Positions 27,098-38,520 are shown, counted from the stretch's first letter. The stretch is 64,000 nt of DNA from Vibrio taketomensis (GCF_009938165.1 NZ_AP019649.1:496001-560000); one strand, 5' to 3'. The notes: generated from the letters alone by a model not told the origin. A program made the numbers and translations.

Positions 27098-29086
27098 TTG
27101 AGTGACATGGCAAAAAATTTAATTCTGTGGCTTGTGATCGCCGTAGTGTTGATGTCGGTTTTCCAGAGCTTTGGGCCAAGTGAAAACAACGGCAGAGCGG
27201 TTGATTACACTACATTCGTACAGGAAGTTGGCCAAGGCCAGATTCAGGAAGCAACTTTTAAAGACGGCGAGATTTCTTTCGTTCGTCGTGGCGGCGGTGC
27301 TAAATATGTAACCTACATGCCAGTTTACGACCAGAAACTTCTTGATGACTTAATTAATCAAAATGTGAAAGTACAGGGCACACCTCCGGAAGAGCAAAGC
27401 CTACTAGGTACAATTTTCATCTCTTGGTTCCCAATGATCTTACTGATTGGTGTATGGATTTTCTTCATGCGTCAAATGCAAGGCGGCGGCGGTAAAGGCG
27501 CAATGTCTTTCGGTAAGAGCAAAGCTCGCATGATGAGTGAGGAACAAATCAAGACGACTTTTGCTGACGTTGCAGGTTGTGATGAAGCAAAAGAAGACGT
27601 GAAAGAGTTGGTGGACTACCTGCGCGATCCGAGCCGTTTCCAAAAACTGGGCGGTAAGATTCCAACGGGTGTGTTGATGGTTGGCCCTCCAGGTACAGGT
27701 AAAACTTTGTTAGCGAAAGCGATCGCTGGTGAAGCAAAAGTACCGTTCTTTACTATCTCAGGTTCTGACTTCGTAGAAATGTTCGTTGGTGTGGGTGCAT
27801 CTCGTGTGCGTGACATGTTCGAACAAGCGAAAAAAGCAGCACCATGTATCATCTTTATTGACGAGATTGATGCGGTAGGTCGTCAACGTGGCGCGGGTGT
27901 TGGTGGTGGTCATGATGAACGTGAACAAACGCTAAACCAAATGCTAGTTGAGATGGATGGTTTTGAAGGTAACGAAGGTATCATCGTTATCGCTGCAACG
28001 AACCGTCCTGACGTTCTTGACCCGGCGCTACTGCGTCCTGGCCGTTTCGACCGCCAAGTTGTGGTAGGTCTGCCAGATGTTCGTGGTCGTGAGCAGATTC
28101 TTAAAGTGCACATGCGTAAAGTTCCACTAGCGGGTGATGTTGAGCCATCGCTAATCGCACGTGGTACTCCTGGCTTCTCGGGCGCTGACTTGGCTAACCT
28201 AGTAAACGAAGCAGCACTGTTTGCTGCTCGTGGCAACAAACGCAACGTTTCTATGGTTGAGTTTGAACTAGCGAAAGACAAGATCATGATGGGTGCAGAA
28301 CGTCGTTCAATGGTTCTTTCTGAAGAAACGAAAGAATCGACGGCTTACCACGAAGCGGGTCACGCTATCGTTGGTCGTCTAGTGCCTGAACATGATCCAG
28401 TGTACAAAGTCTCTATCATTCCACGTGGTCGCGCGTTGGGTGTAACTATGTACCTGCCAGAGCAAGACCGTGTAAGCATGTCTCGTCAGCATCTAGAATC
28501 GATGATTTCGAGCTTGTACGGTGGTCGTCTAGCTGAAGAACTGATTTACGGTAAAGATAAAGTATCAACGGGTGCATCAAACGATATTGAGCGCGCAACG
28601 GATATCGCACGTAAGATGGTGACTCAGTGGGGCTTCTCTGAAAAACTAGGTCCACTGCTTTATGCAGAAGACGAAGGCGAAGTGTTCCTAGGTCGCAGCG
28701 TGACACAAACTAAGCATGTATCCGATGATACGGCGAAGTTAATCGATGATGAAGTTCGTAAGATTATCGACCGCAACTATGACCGTGCTAAGCAAATCCT
28801 AGAAGACAACATGGATATCATGCACGCGATGAAAGACGCGCTAGTGAAATACGAAACTATCGATGCAGGTCAGATCGACGACTTGATGGAGCGTAAAGCA
28901 GATGTGCGTGAGCCTGCTGGTTGGGCTGACAGTCTAAGCAACAAGTCTGACGATAAACCTCAAGCTAAGCCTGAGGTAAAAGAAGAAGTTCAAGAGAAAC
29001 CACAGCCAACTGAAGAACCGGTTGAGCAACCAACTTCTCAAGAGAGCACTTCAGCAGAAGCGACAGAGAAAAAAGACTCTGAGTAA
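27098..29086 (+). CDS. ftsH: ATP-dependent zinc metalloprotease FtsH
   Basis: This 662-residue inner-membrane AAA+ protease degrades LpxC, sigma-32, SecY and damaged membrane proteins. Two N-terminal membrane helices (about 7-24 and 103-122) flank a periplasmic domain. Walker A GPPGTGKT lies near residue 193, Walker B IIFIDEID near 250, the second region of homology ([21 protein letters not shown]) near 300, and the zinc site HEAGH near 418. I chose the TTG at 27098 because GCGAGG sits nine bases upstream; the ATG at 27107 lacks a spaced site. The Glu/Pro/Gln-rich tail (about residues 610-662) is unstructured. Confidence 0.96.
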   Translation: MSDMAKNLILWLVIAVVLMSVFQSFGPSENNGRAVDYTTFVQEVGQGQIQEATFKDGEISFVRRGGGAKYVTYMPVYDQKLLDDLINQNVKVQGTPPEEQSLLGTIFISWFPMILLIGVWIFFMRQMQGGGGKGAMSFGKSKARMMSEEQIKTTFADVAGCDEAKEDVKELVDYLRDPSRFQKLGGKIPTGVLMVGPPGTGKTLLAKAIAGEAKVPFFTISGSDFVEMFVGVGASRVRDMFEQAKKAAPCIIFIDEIDAVGRQRGAGVGGGHDEREQTLNQMLVEMDGFEGNEGIIVIAATNRPDVLDPALLRPGRFDRQVVVGLPDVRGREQILKVHMRKVPLAGDVEPSLIARGTPGFSGADLANLVNEAALFAARGNKRNVSMVEFELAKDKIMMGAERRSMVLSEETKESTAYHEAGHAIVGRLVPEHDPVYKVSIIPRGRALGVTMYLPEQDRVSMSRQHLESMISSLYGGRLAEELIYGKDKVSTGASNDIERATDIARKMVTQWGFSEKLGPLLYAEDEGEVFLGRSVTQTKHVSDDTAKLIDDEVRKIIDRNYDRAKQILEDNMDIMHAMKDALVKYETIDAGQIDDLMERKADVREPAGWADSLSNKSDDKPQAKPEVKEEVQEKPQPTEEPVEQPTSQESTSAEATEKKDSE

Positions 29087-29102
29087 GTCGTGACTTTTAA
29101 AC

Positions 29103-29128
29103 AAACCCCGAGGCAACTCGGGGTTTTT
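29103..29128 (+). terminator. Rho-independent terminator of ftsH
   Basis: CCCCGAG/CTCGGGG stem with a 4-base loop and T5, 17 bp past the ftsH stop codon. Confidence 0.92.
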
Positions 29129-29149
29129 GTATTTATACCCAAGTAAACA

Positions 29150-30142
29150 ATGAAAATCACAGCCAAAAATAAATCTCTCGATCTCTCTACGCCGCAAGTG
29201 ATGGCGATTTTGAATGTCACCCCAGATTCATTTTCTGACGGTGGCAAATTTAATACCCTTGAGAATGCGCTGCTACAAGCAGAAAAAATGATTGCAGCAG
29301 GTGTTTCGATTATTGATATAGGTGGTGAGTCGACTCGTCCTGGCGCACCCGATGTCAGTCTGGAAGAGGAATTAGCACGCGTCATTCCGGTGATCAAAGC
29401 GATTCGAGCTAAGCATGACGTTTGGATTTCTATCGATACCAGCAAGGCGGAAGTGATGCGCCAAGCGATAGAAGCTGGAGCGGATTTAATTAATGATGTG
29501 CGTGCATTGCAAGAGCCAGGAGCATTAGAAGCCGCAGCGCAAGCGGGCCTACCAATTTGTTTAATGCACATGCAAGGTCAGCCAAGAACCATGCAGACCA
29601 ATCCTCATTATGATGATTTAATGCAAGAAGTGGGTGAGTTCCTTGAGCAACGTATTGCCGCGTGTGAAGCCGTAGGCATTAAGCGTGAACAACTGATTCT
29701 TGATCCCGGTTTTGGCTTTGGTAAAACCTTAGATCATAATTACCATATGCTGGCCAATTTTGAACAGTTCCACCAATTTGGTTTGCCAGTATTGGCAGGG
29801 ATGTCGCGTAAGTCTATGTTGTTCAAGCTTTTAGATAAATCACCAGCAGAATGTGTTGCTGCCAGTGTTAGTTGCGCTACCATAGCGGCGATGAAAGGTG
29901 CACAAATTATTCGTGTGCATGACTTTGAACAAACGCTTGATGCAGTAAAAGTGGCGGTTGCCACGTTAAAAATCAATAAAATAAAAGGAAACCTTATGTC
30001 TGACAAAGACGTTATTTTGGTACCGATGGAGTTCGTGGCAAGGTTGGACAGTACCTATTACTCCAGATTTCGTACTAAAGCTTGGCTGGGCTGCTGGTCG
30101 CGTGCTTGCGAAGCAAGGCACAAAAAAAGTGATTATTGGTAA
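29150..30142 (+). CDS. folP: Dihydropteroate synthase, frame running into glmM
   Basis: FolP joins pABA and the pterin pyrophosphate in folate synthesis and is the sulfonamide target. Motifs are complete: [13 protein letters not shown] near residue 23, [11 protein letters not shown] near 57, [12 protein letters not shown] near 183 and GMSRKSML near 219. As sequenced the frame has 330 codons and runs through the glmM start without a stop. One extra A in the A5 run at 29968-29972 would give a TAA at 29977-29979 and a protein of 276 residues, the normal size. The last ~55 codons are therefore probably an artefact of a missing base. A glmM ribosome site (AAAGGAA) lies directly after that expected stop. 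Confidence 0.9.
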   Translation: MKITAKNKSLDLSTPQVMAILNVTPDSFSDGGKFNTLENALLQAEKMIAAGVSIIDIGGESTRPGAPDVSLEEELARVIPVIKAIRAKHDVWISIDTSKAEVMRQAIEAGADLINDVRALQEPGALEAAAQAGLPICLMHMQGQPRTMQTNPHYDDLMQEVGEFLEQRIAACEAVGIKREQLILDPGFGFGKTLDHNYHMLANFEQFHQFGLPVLAGMSRKSMLFKLLDKSPAECVAASVSCATIAAMKGAQIIRVHDFEQTLDAVKVAVATLKINKIKGNLMSDKDVILVPMEFVARLDSTYYSRFRTKAWLGCWSRACEARHKKSDYW

Positions 30143-31334
30143 AGATACTCGTATTTCTGGCTACATGCTTGAATCAGCATTGGAAGCGGGTCTTGCCGCT
30201 GCAGGTCTTAAAGCGACGCTTACTGGCCCAATGCCTACGCCAGCTGTGGCTTATTTAACACAAACTTTCCGTGCAGAAGCGGGGATTGTGATTTCAGCAT
30301 CACACAACCCATATTACGACAATGGGATTAAATTCTTCTCTTCTGAAGGTACCAAACTGCCAGACGAAGTGGAATTAGCGATTGAAGCTGAGCTGGATAA
30401 AGAGATTGAGTGCGTTGAATCTGCGTTGCTAGGTAAGGCGGCTCGTCTGCATGATGCGGCTGGTCGTTATATCGAATTTTGTAAAAGTACTTTCCCTTCA
30501 GCTTTGAGCCTTGCTGGTCTTAAGATTGTGGTTGATTGTGCTCATGGTGCGACTTACCACATTGCTCCAAACGTATTTAAAGAGCTTGGCGCAGAAGTGA
30601 TCGCAATGGGTGTAGAGCCAAACGGCACCAACATCAACGATGAAGTAGGTGCAACCGATGTGCGTGCACTACAAAAACGAGTTGTGGCAGAAGAAGCGAA
30701 CCTAGGTCTTGCGTTTGATGGTGACGGTGACCGCATCATTATGGTTGACCACCTCGGCAACAAAGTAGATGGTGATCAAATCGCTTATATTATCGCTCGT
30801 GACGCGCTGCGTCGTGGTGAGCTAAAAGGCGGTGTAGTTGGCACATTAATGACCAACCTAGGTATGGAAAATGGCCTTAAGCAGTTAGGTATTCCATTTG
30901 TTCGCGCAGCAGTCGGTGACCGCTACGTGATGGAAAAATTGCTTGAGAAAGGTTGGACTATCGGTGCCGAGAACTCTGGTCATGTAATTCTATTGGATAA
31001 AGTGACTACTGGTGATGCAATTGTTGCTGCGTTGCAAGTGCTTGCTTCTGTGGTGGGTAGCGAACTGTCTCTCAATGAACTGTCTCAAGGTATGACACTG
31101 TACCCGCAAGTACTTGAAAACGTGCGCTTTAGCGGTGATTCAAATCCACTCGAAGCGGAAGCGGTAAAAGAAGCTGTGGTTCAGGTTGAAGCTGTTCTGG
31201 GTGAAAAAGGTCGTGTACTACTGCGTAAGTCAGGCACAGAGCCGTTGATTCGTGTGATGGTAGAAGGCGAAGACGCTGATTTGGTGCAAAGTTCTGCGCT
31301 GAAAATTGCAGATGCAGTGAAGGCCAGTTTCTAA
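29996..31334 (+). pseudogene. glmM: Phosphoglucosamine mutase, two single-base deletions near the 5' end
   Basis: GlmM converts glucosamine-6-phosphate to glucosamine-1-phosphate for UDP-GlcNAc, peptidoglycan and LPS. From 30057 the frame is intact and includes the phosphoserine loop [15 protein letters not shown], the metal loop AFDGDGDRI and the C-terminal [13 protein letters not shown]. The first ~20 codons need three frames: ATG TCT GAC AAA, then one base is missing near 30005-30008 (AAAA read as AAA), and another near 30054-30055 (CCC read as CC). Restoring both gives exactly 446 residues. The gene is normally essential, so sequencing error is likelier than a true lesion. An internal start at 30102 would drop the first ~36 residues. 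Confidence 0.85.
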
Positions 31335-31356
31335 CCATATAAAAGATAAGTCATCA

Positions 31357-31380
31357 TAAGGGAGGCTTCGGTCTCCCTTA
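31357..31380 (+). terminator. Terminator-like hairpin after glmM
   Basis: TAAGGGAG (31357-31364) pairs with CTCCCTTA (31373-31380), closed by a C-UUCG-G tetraloop. It is followed by only a short AATTT tail. Confidence 0.65.
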
Positions 31381-31458
31381 AATTTACCTACGAATGAATG
31401 AAATTGCCCTTTTTTTGAGCGTTTAATTCTCAAGTTACGCTTTTTTGTCAATTTTCTC

Positions 31459-31487
31459 TTGTCAGCTTTATTTGGTTTCGCTAGTAT
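31459..31487 (+). promoter_or_regulatory. Probable sigma-70 promoter of secG
   Basis: TTGTCA (31459-31464), a 17-base spacer and TAGTAT (31482-31487) lie 93 bp before the secG start. A long leader containing AAGGAGG at 31502 without a following ORF of note separates it from the gene. Confidence 0.55.
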
Positions 31488-31579
31488 TGCTCCGCCTTCA
31501 CTAAGGAGGTCGCTAGCCTTGTTCTGGAATGAAATTTCGAGCGGCGCTGGCCTAACAATTTGGAACATAGGTGGACATA

Positions 31580-31918
31580 ATGCAAACAGTTCTACTTGTG
31601 ATTTACCTGTTGGCAGCGGTTGGTGTAATCGGCCTCGTCTTGATTCAACAAGGTAAAGGCGCAGATATGGGAGCCTCATTCGGTGCAGGCGCATCAAACA
31701 CAGTGTTTGGCGCAAGCGGCTCAGGTAATTTCTTAACCCGAATGACTGCAATTTTTGCAACAGTATTTTTCGTTATCAGCTTGGTGCTTGGCAATATGTC
31801 AACGCATAAAGGCGAATCTCAATGGGTTGACCCATCACAAGGTCAAGTGATTGAGAAAACAGCTGATGATGTAGCGAGTGATGTTCCGGCTCCTGCGAGT
31901 CAAGAAATCCCGCAATAA
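31580..31918 (+). CDS. secG: Protein translocase subunit SecG
   Basis: This 112-residue inner-membrane subunit of SecYEG has two membrane segments (residues 2-22 and 52-72) joined by the conserved Gly/Ala-rich loop (GADMGASFGAGASNTVFG) and an acidic, proline-containing tail. The frame opens at a GTG (31571), but the ATG at 31580 has AGGTGG correctly spaced and starts MQTVLLVIYLL as in the family. tRNA-Leu follows 13 bp later and is likely co-transcribed, as in E. coli. Confidence 0.95.
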   Translation: MQTVLLVIYLLAAVGVIGLVLIQQGKGADMGASFGAGASNTVFGASGSGNFLTRMTAIFATVFFVISLVLGNMSTHKGESQWVDPSQGQVIEKTADDVASDVPAPASQEIPQ

Positions 31919-31931
31919 GCGAATATTCGCT

Positions 31932-32015
31932 GCCGAGATGGTGAAATTGGTAGACACGCTAGCATGAGGTGCTAGTGCCTTAGGTGTGAGGGTTCGAGTC
32001 CCTCTCTCGGCACCA
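31932..32015 (+). tRNA. leuU: tRNA-Leu (anticodon GAG)
   Basis: Acceptor GCCGAGA pairs with TCTCGGC and CCA is encoded. The anticodon arm is CTAGC-ATGAGGT-GCTAG, giving anticodon GAG. A long variable arm and GGTTCGAGTCC T-arm are present. It reads CUC and CUU. Position after secG matches leuU of E. coli. Confidence 0.96.
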
Positions 32016-32028
32016 TTGATTTACAAAC

Positions 32029-32056
32029 TTGTAAAACCTTGAGTTGAGCGTATAAT
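32029..32056 (+). promoter_or_regulatory. Promoter of the tRNA-fMet / rimP-nusA-infB operon
   Basis: TTGTAA (32029-32034), 16-base spacer and a perfect TATAAT (32051-32056), 16 bp before tRNA-fMet. Confidence 0.75.
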
Positions 32057-32071
32057 GCTCATCAAGTCGGA

Positions 32072-32148
<77 letters not shown>

Positions 32149-32237
32149 ATCCTTTGGATTAGTGCAAGTTTGCGCAGAACGCTTTGCTTTCGTTTTGCGA
32201 GTTAAACAGCTAATGTTTAACACATCAGGGTCAGTAA

Positions 32238-32265
32238 TAAAAACCCCGACTTATCGGGGTTTTTA
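32238..32265 (+). terminator. Terminator between tRNA-fMet and rimP
   Basis: AACCCCGA/TCGGGGTT stem and a T5 run followed by ATTAT. Read-through into rimP is expected if the operon behaves as in E. coli. Confidence 0.85.
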
Positions 32266-32348
32266 TTATCTAAATTTTTAAAGATTTAGATCTTGCTTGG
32301 AATTTAAATTGGGCTCTATGCCCTTTTTTTGTTTCTGGAGTGGTTCAA

Positions 32349-32804
32349 ATGACTGGTTTAGAAAGACAACTAACTGAAATGCTTGAAGCGCCTGTAGAGG
32401 CGATCGGCTACGAGTTGGTTGGATTAGAATTTATTCGTGCTGGTGAGCACTCAACTCTGCGTATCTACATTGACCATGAAAATGGTATCAACGTTGACGC
32501 ATGTGCAGAAGTAAGCCATCAAGTAAGCGCTGTACTCGATGTAGAAGATCCTATCTCAGTGGCTTATAACCTTGAGGTTTCTTCACCGGGTCTAGAAAGA
32601 CCACTATTTAAAGCTGCGCACTATGAACAATTTATTGGTCATGAAGTGAGCATCGTTTTGAAGATGGCTGTAGGTAACCGTCGTAAGTGGAAAGGTGTTA
32701 TCCAATCTATTGATGGTGAAACCGTCTCTGTTACTGTTGAAGGTAACGAAGAGCAGTTTGCGTTAAGCAACATTTCCAAAGCTAACCTGATCCCTAAATT
32801 TTAG
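32349..32804 (+). CDS. rimP: Ribosome maturation factor RimP
   Basis: A 151-residue cytoplasmic protein needed for 30S maturation. The two-domain RimP layout is clear: N-terminal domain with [23 protein letters not shown] and the conserved SSPGLERPL near residue 73, then an SH3-like C-terminal domain. The frame is open from a GTG at 32340, but the ATG at 32349 has CTGGAG nine bases upstream and matches the family N-terminus. First protein gene of the nusA operon. Confidence 0.95.
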   Translation: MTGLERQLTEMLEAPVEAIGYELVGLEFIRAGEHSTLRIYIDHENGINVDACAEVSHQVSAVLDVEDPISVAYNLEVSSPGLERPLFKAAHYEQFIGHEVSIVLKMAVGNRRKWKGVIQSIDGETVSVTVEGNEEQFALSNISKANLIPKF

Positions 32805-32839
32805 GTCCCTAAAAAGTAAAAGCTTAGAGGCTATATAAA

Positions 32840-34327
32840 ATGAGTAAAGAAATTTTAGCGGTAGCAGAGGCAGTATCGAACGAGAAAGCGGTACCTCGCG
32901 AGCGTATTTTCGAAGCACTAGAAATCGCTCTAGCTACTTCTACTAAGAAAAAGCGTGATATCGAAATCGACGTGCGTGTTGCTATCGACCGTAAAACTGG
33001 CGAATTCGAAACTTTCCGTCGTTGGTTGGTTGTTGAAGAAGTTGAACACCCAACGAAAGAGATCTCTCTAGAAGCGGCTCAATACGATGATGAAACTGTT
33101 CAACTTGGTGATTACGTTGAAGACCAAATTGAATCAGTGACTTTCGACCGCATCACGACGCAAACTGCGAAGCAAGTTATCGTACAAAAAGTACGTGAAG
33201 CTGAGCGTGCACAAATCGTTGAACAGTTCATCGACAACGAAGGTGAGCTAGTAACAGGCGTAGTTAAGAAAGTTAACCGCGAAACTATCGTACTAGACCT
33301 AGGCAACAACGCTGAAGCAGTTATCCTACGTGATGACCAACTTCCACGTGAAAATTTCCGCCCAGGTGACCGTGTACGTGGTCTACTATACAAAGTTGCT
33401 CCAGAAGCACGTGGTTTCCAACTATTCGTTACACGTTCTAAGCCAGAAATGCTACAAGAACTGTTCCGTGTAGAAGTACCAGAGATCGCTGAAGAGATCA
33501 TCGAACTGAAAGGTGCTGCTCGCGATCCAGGTTCTCGTGCGAAGATCGCAGTGAAAACTAACGACAAACGTATCGACCCAGTTGGCGCGTGTGTTGGTAT
33601 GCGTGGTGCGCGTGTTCAAGCGGTATCAGGCGAACTTGGCGGTGAGCGTATCGATATCGTGCTTTGGGATGATAACCCAGCGCAATTCGTTATCAACGCA
33701 ATGGCTCCAGCTGACGTTGCTTCAATCATCGTTGATGAAGATGCACACTCAATGGACATCGCGGTTGAAGCTGATAACCTAGCACAAGCGATTGGCCGTA
33801 ACGGTCAAAACGTACGTCTAGCATCTCAACTAACTGGTTGGGAACTAAATGTAATGACAGTTGCTGATCTTCAGAAGAAACACGCTGAAGAATCTCAAGC
33901 ATCTATCGAAAACTTCATGAAGTACCTAGATATCGAAGAAGACTTCGCTCAACTACTAGTTGAAGAAGGTTTCTCAACACTAGAAGAAGTAGCATACGTA
34001 CCAGTAGCTGAACTACTAGAAGTTGACGGTCTAAATGAAGAGTTAATCGAAGAGCTACGTAACCGTGCAAAAGAAGCACTAACTACGCTTGCTCTAGCGC
34101 AAGAAGAGTCTTTTGAAGGCCTAGAACCTGCAGAAGATCTACTAGGCCTTGAAGGTCTAGAGCGTGAAATGGCATTCAAACTGGCTGCTAAAGGTGTTGC
34201 AACACTAGAAGACCTAGCGGACCAGGGTATCGATGATCTAGAAGGAATCGAAGGATTAACAGAAGAACGTGCAGGTGAGTTAATCATGGCAGCACGTAAC
34301 ATTTGTTGGTTCGGAGACGAAGAATAA
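32840..34327 (+). CDS. nusA: Transcription termination/antitermination factor NusA
   Basis: This 495-residue RNA-polymerase-binding factor has the N-terminal domain (1-125), S1 domain (about 133-200, [21 protein letters not shown]), two KH domains (about 205-345, with [10 protein letters not shown] and [12 protein letters not shown]) and two acidic repeats at the C-terminus (about 365-495), the gamma-proteobacterial form. It precedes infB by 24 bp in the conserved operon and in E. coli autoregulates it. Confidence 0.97.
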   Translation: MSKEILAVAEAVSNEKAVPRERIFEALEIALATSTKKKRDIEIDVRVAIDRKTGEFETFRRWLVVEEVEHPTKEISLEAAQYDDETVQLGDYVEDQIESVTFDRITTQTAKQVIVQKVREAERAQIVEQFIDNEGELVTGVVKKVNRETIVLDLGNNAEAVILRDDQLPRENFRPGDRVRGLLYKVAPEARGFQLFVTRSKPEMLQELFRVEVPEIAEEIIELKGAARDPGSRAKIAVKTNDKRIDPVGACVGMRGARVQAVSGELGGERIDIVLWDDNPAQFVINAMAPADVASIIVDEDAHSMDIAVEADNLAQAIGRNGQNVRLASQLTGWELNVMTVADLQKKHAEESQASIENFMKYLDIEEDFAQLLVEEGFSTLEEVAYVPVAELLEVDGLNEELIEELRNRAKEALTTLALAQEESFEGLEPAEDLLGLEGLEREMAFKLAAKGVATLEDLADQGIDDLEGIEGLTEERAGELIMAARNICWFGDEE

Positions 34328-34351
34328 TAATTCAGCAGGGAGGGAAGCGGA

Positions 34352-37027
34352 ATGACACAACTAACAGTAAAAACTCTGAGTGAAGAGATTGGTACGCCAG
34401 TTGACCGCTTAATTGAACAACTTGCTGACGCTGGTATTTCGAAGTCTAGCAGCGATGCGATTTCAGAGGGCGAGAAGCAGCAGCTTCTCAGCCATCTAAA
34501 AAAAGAACACGGCGATACGTCGGGTGACTCAGCGCCTACACGCCTTACATTACAACGTAAGACTCGTAGCACACTGAGTGTCAACGCTGGTGGCGGCAAG
34601 AGTAAAGATGTTCAAGTTGAAGTGCGCAAGAAACGTACCTACGTGAAGCGCAGTGCAATTGAAGATCAAGCGAATCGCGAGGCTGAAGAAGCAGCTAAGC
34701 GTGAAGCAGAAGAAGCAGCGAAACGTGCCGCTGAAGAAGAAGCAAAACGTCAAGCTGAAGAAAAAGCGAAACGTGATGCCGAAGAAGCAGCAAAACGTGA
34801 AGCAGAGGCAAAGCGCAAAGCAGAAGCAGAGAAAGCGAATGCAGAGCGCAATGCTGAAGACAAAGTTAAGCAAGAAGCAGCACGAAAAGAGGCCGACGAG
34901 CTTAAGCGTCGTCAGGAAGAAGAAGCCAAGCGTAAGGCTGAAGAGGAAAGTCAGCGCAAGCTTGAAGAAGCTCGCGAAATGGCGGAAAAGAACAAAGAGC
35001 GTTGGTCTGCTGCAGAAGAGAAAAAGGGTGATATGGAAAATACAGATTACCATGTAACGACTTCGCGTTACGCACGTGAAGCCGAAGATGAAGCAGATCG
35101 TAAAGTAGAAGGCGCTAGCCGTCGTCGTAAACAGAAGAAAATGTCTTCTAAGTCTGACGACCAAGAGCGCGGTGCTCGCAACCCTCGTGGTGGTAAAGCG
35201 GGTCGCCAAAAAGGCAAATTGTCTAAGCCAAGCTCAATGCAGCAAGCGTTTGATAAAACTGCTGCTGTAGCGAAATCGGATGTAGTGATCGGTGAGACGA
35301 TCGTTCTGTCTGAGCTTGCGAATAAGATGTCTGTTAAAGCAACAGAAGTTATCAAAGTGATGATGAAGATGGGCGCTATGGCGACTATCAACCAAGTGAT
35401 TGACCAAGAAACTGCACAACTTGTTGCAGAAGAAATGGGTCACAAGGTAATTCTTCGCAAAGAAAACGAACTAGAAGAAGCGGTACTAAGCGATCGTGAT
35501 AGCAACGCAGAAGCTGTGCCACGTGCACCAGTTGTTACTATCATGGGTCACGTTGACCACGGTAAAACTTCGACTCTTGACTACATCCGTCGCACACACG
35601 TTGCGTCAGGTGAAGCGGGCGGTATCACACAGCACATCGGTGCATACCACGTTGAAACTGACAACGGTATGATCACGTTCCTTGATACTCCTGGACACGC
35701 AGCGTTTACTGCAATGCGTGCTCGTGGTGCTCAAGCGACAGATATCGTTGTACTAGTAGTAGCAGCAGACGATGGCGTAATGCCACAAACTGTGGAAGCA
35801 ATCCAACACGCGAAAGCGGCGGGTGTTCCACTAATCGTTGCTGTGAACAAGATCGATAAAGAAGACGCGAACCCAGATAACGTTAAGAACGAGCTAGCTC
35901 AATACGACGTTATTCCTGAGGAGTGGGGCGGTGAGAACATGTTCGTTCACATCTCTGCGAAACAGGGTACAAACATCGATGGTCTTCTTGAAGCAATCCT
36001 TCTTCAATCAGAAGTTCTAGAACTTACTGCAGTTGCTGAAGGCATGGCGTCTGGTGTGGTTGTTGAATCTCGTCTAGATAAAGGTCGCGGTCCAGTTGCT
36101 ACAGTACTTGTTCAATCAGGTACTCTGCACAAAGGTGACATCGTACTATGTGGTCAAGAATACGGCCGCGTACGTGCAATGCGTGATGAACTAGGTCACG
36201 AGATCACTGAAGCTGGTCCGTCTATCCCTGTAGAGATCCTAGGTCTTTCAGGTGTTCCTTCATCAGGTGACGAAGCAACAGTTGTTCGTGATGAGCGTAA
36301 AGCGCGCGAAGTTGCAAACTACCGTGCTGGTAAGTTCCGTGAAGTGAAACTTGCTCGTCAGCAAAAATCTAAACTAGAAAACATGTTTGCGAACATGGCT
36401 GCTGGTGAAGTTGCTGAACTGAACGTAGTACTGAAAGCTGACGTACAAGGTTCTGTAGAAGCAATCGCTGACTCACTACTGAAACTATCAACTGACGAAG
36501 TTAAAGTTAACATCGTAGGTTCTGGTGTTGGTGGTATCACTGAAACTGATGCAGTACTTGCAGAAGCTTCTAACGCAATCATCCTTGGCTTTAACGTACG
36601 TGCTGACGCATCTGCGCGCCGTGCAATTGAAGCAGCAAGCGTTGATCTACGTTACTACTCAATTATTTACCAATTGATTGACGAAGTGAAACAAGCGATG
36701 AGCGGTATGCTTGCTCCAGAATTCAAGCAAGAGATCATTGGTCTTGCTGAAGTACGTGACGTGTTTAAGTCACCGAAACTGGGCGCAATCGCTGGCTGTA
36801 TGGTAACTGAAGGTGTGATTAAGCGTAATGCTCCTATCCGTGTTCTACGTGATAACGTAGTAATCTATGAAGGTGAGCTTGAGTCACTACGTCGCTTTAA
36901 AGACGACGTTTCTGAAGTTAAGAATGGCTACGAATGTGGTATCGGCGTTAAGAACTACAATGACGTTCGCGCTGGCGACCAAATCGAAGTATTCGAAACA
37001 GTGGAAATCAAACGTACACTGGATTAA
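34352..37027 (+). CDS. infB: Translation initiation factor IF-2
   Basis: This 891-residue GTPase places fMet-tRNA on the 30S subunit and promotes subunit joining. An N-terminal IF2-N domain (1-50) is followed by a long Glu/Ala/Lys/Arg-rich charged helix (about 100-225) and a second IF2-N region (about 315-365). The G domain has G1 GHVDHGKT near residue 399, DTPGH near 445 and NKID near 499, then domains II, III and the C-terminal fMet-binding domain. E. coli uses internal starts to make shorter IF-2 forms; in-frame candidates exist here but I cannot assign one. Ribosome site GGAGGGAAGCGGA is strong. Confidence 0.97.
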   Translation: MTQLTVKTLSEEIGTPVDRLIEQLADAGISKSSSDAISEGEKQQLLSHLKKEHGDTSGDSAPTRLTLQRKTRSTLSVNAGGGKSKDVQVEVRKKRTYVKRSAIEDQANREAEEAAKREAEEAAKRAAEEEAKRQAEEKAKRDAEEAAKREAEAKRKAEAEKANAERNAEDKVKQEAARKEADELKRRQEEEAKRKAEEESQRKLEEAREMAEKNKERWSAAEEKKGDMENTDYHVTTSRYAREAEDEADRKVEGASRRRKQKKMSSKSDDQERGARNPRGGKAGRQKGKLSKPSSMQQAFDKTAAVAKSDVVIGETIVLSELANKMSVKATEVIKVMMKMGAMATINQVIDQETAQLVAEEMGHKVILRKENELEEAVLSDRDSNAEAVPRAPVVTIMGHVDHGKTSTLDYIRRTHVASGEAGGITQHIGAYHVETDNGMITFLDTPGHAAFTAMRARGAQATDIVVLVVAADDGVMPQTVEAIQHAKAAGVPLIVAVNKIDKEDANPDNVKNELAQYDVIPEEWGGENMFVHISAKQGTNIDGLLEAILLQSEVLELTAVAEGMASGVVVESRLDKGRGPVATVLVQSGTLHKGDIVLCGQEYGRVRAMRDELGHEITEAGPSIPVEILGLSGVPSSGDEATVVRDERKAREVANYRAGKFREVKLARQQKSKLENMFANMAAGEVAELNVVLKADVQGSVEAIADSLLKLSTDEVKVNIVGSGVGGITETDAVLAEASNAIILGFNVRADASARRAIEAASVDLRYYSIIYQLIDEVKQAMSGMLAPEFKQEIIGLAEVRDVFKSPKLGAIAGCMVTEGVIKRNAPIRVLRDNVVIYEGELESLRRFKDDVSEVKNGYECGIGVKNYNDVRAGDQIEVFETVEIKRTLD

Positions 37028-37072
37028 TTGACTAAAATTGCCTTAAGGCAATGATTGGTTGTTGAATACGCC

Positions 37073-37101
37073 ATGGGGGGCTGGGTTAACCATCCCCCCA
37101 T
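37073..37101 (+). promoter_or_regulatory. Hairpin between infB and rbfA
   Basis: ATGGGGGG (37073-37080) pairs with CCCCCCAT (37094-37101); the loop holds a GGTTAACC palindrome. The tail TCTTTCT is U-rich but broken. It could be a partial terminator or an RNase processing site that lowers rbfA-truB output relative to infB. Confidence 0.55.
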
Positions 37102-37124
37102 TCTTTCTATATAAGAGAAGAATT

Positions 37125-37520
37125 ATGTCAAAAGAATTTAGCCGCACGCAGCGCGTGGCACAGCAGCTGCAAAAAGAACTTGCGATGATCCTTCAGCGCG
37201 AAGTTCGTGATTCACGTTTAGGTATGGTAACCATCTCAGACGTTGAAGTATCTCGTGACCTTGCTTACGCGAAAGTTTTCGTTACTTTCCTATGCGTGGG
37301 TGAGCAAACACCAGAATCATGTCTTGCTGCACTGCGTGAGCATGAAGTACACATTCGCATGATGCTAGGTAAGCGTATTCGTCTACGTCTTACGCCTGAA
37401 ATCCGCTTCCACTACGACAACACTCTAGTAGAAGGTATGCGTATGTCTAACTTGGTTACTGAAGTAGTAAGCCAAGACAAGCAGAAGCAAAAAGATGCTG
37501 GTCGTGAGGACGAAGAGTAA
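37125..37520 (+). CDS. rbfA: 30S ribosome-binding factor RbfA
   Basis: A 131-residue KH-type protein that binds immature 30S subunits and helps 16S 5'-end maturation and cold adaptation. Conserved segments [36 protein letters not shown] and [14 protein letters not shown] are present. The frame opens at 37059, but the ATG at 37125 with AGAGAAG upstream begins at the family start. Its TAA stop overlaps the truB ATG (TAATG), so translation is coupled. Confidence 0.95.
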   Translation: MSKEFSRTQRVAQQLQKELAMILQREVRDSRLGMVTISDVEVSRDLAYAKVFVTFLCVGEQTPESCLAALREHEVHIRMMLGKRIRLRLTPEIRFHYDNTLVEGMRMSNLVTEVVSQDKQKQKDAGREDEE

Positions 37521-38464
37521 TGGCTCGTCGTCGCAAAGGTCGTCCTATTGATGGCGTGATCCTATTGGATAAGCCAACCGGTATTTCATCAAATGATGCA
37601 CTACAAAAAGTTAAGCGTATCTATTTTGCTGAAAAAGCGGGTCATACTGGCGCTCTAGACCCATTGGCAACTGGCATGCTGCCTATCTGCCTTGGTGAAG
37701 CGACCAAGTTTTCTCAGTTCCTTTTGGACTCAGATAAACGCTACCGCGTGATCGCAAAACTGGGTGAGCGTACGGATACCTCTGATTCAGATGGTGAAGT
37801 GGTTGAAACCCGTCCAGTCGACGTGGATCTGACTAAGCTAGAAGCGTGCATCGATAAATTCCGTGGTGAATCTGATCAAGTGCCATCAATGTTCTCTGCG
37901 CTTAAGTACCAAGGTAAGCCTTTGTATGAATACGCGCGTAAGGGCATCGAAGTACCGCGTGAATCACGCAAGATCACTGTTTACGAAATCGTTCTGCATC
38001 GTTTTGAAGGCGATGAAGTGGAGATGGAAGTGCATTGCTCAAAAGGCACTTACATTCGCACAATCGTTGATGACTTAGGCGAAATGCTTGGCTGTGGTGC
38101 GCATGTCACGATGCTACGCCGCACAGCAGTTGCAAAATACCCATACGAACGTATGGTGACGCTAGAACAGCTTAATGAGCTTCTAGAGCAAGCACATCGT
38201 GAAGAGCGCGCACCAAAAGAGTTACTTGATCCACTGTTGATGCCAATGGACACGGCCGTTGAAGATCTACCGGAAGTAAACCTGATCCCTGAGCTTGCGG
38301 ATATGGTGCAACATGGTCAGCCAGTACAAGTCTTTGGCGCTCCAACTGAAGGCACTGTTCGCCTAACGATGGGTGATGAGAAGCTGTTTATCGGTGTGGG
38401 TGAGATGAATAATGATGGCAAAATTGCACCGAAGCGCCTAGTGGTGTTTCGTGAGCAAGAATAA
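37520..38464 (+). CDS. truB: tRNA pseudouridine-55 synthase
   Basis: A 314-residue enzyme that makes pseudouridine 55 in the T-loop of tRNAs. Catalytic Asp is in [18 protein letters not shown] near residue 47, and the C-terminal PUA domain is present (residues ~250-310). Overlaps rbfA by one base. In the E. coli and Vibrio genomes I know, rpsO and pnp follow truB; here a terminator and tolC follow instead. Confidence 0.96.
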   Translation: MARRRKGRPIDGVILLDKPTGISSNDALQKVKRIYFAEKAGHTGALDPLATGMLPICLGEATKFSQFLLDSDKRYRVIAKLGERTDTSDSDGEVVETRPVDVDLTKLEACIDKFRGESDQVPSMFSALKYQGKPLYEYARKGIEVPRESRKITVYEIVLHRFEGDEVEMEVHCSKGTYIRTIVDDLGEMLGCGAHVTMLRRTAVAKYPYERMVTLEQLNELLEQAHREERAPKELLDPLLMPMDTAVEDLPEVNLIPELADMVQHGQPVQVFGAPTEGTVRLTMGDEKLFIGVGEMNNDGKIAPKRLVVFREQE

Positions 38465-38488
38465 TCATTGTTGATTGCTTAGCTGAAA

Positions 38489-38520
38489 TAAAAAAAACCT
38501 GCTCATGAGCAGGTTTTTTT
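38489..38520. terminator. Bidirectional terminator between truB and tolC
   Basis: AACCTGCTC/GAGCAGGTT stem with A-run and T7 on either side, between convergent genes. It lies at the point where gene order departs from other vibrios. Confidence 0.93.

Noticed and set aside
34650..35000. Repetitive DNA within infB
   Set aside because: It encodes the charged Glu/Ala/Lys/Arg helix normal for gamma-proteobacterial IF-2; not a mobile or tandem-repeat element.
34550..35209. 219-codon antisense frame over infB
   Set aside because: A Cys/Phe/Leu-rich shadow of the Glu/Ala/Lys repeat of IF-2, not a gene.
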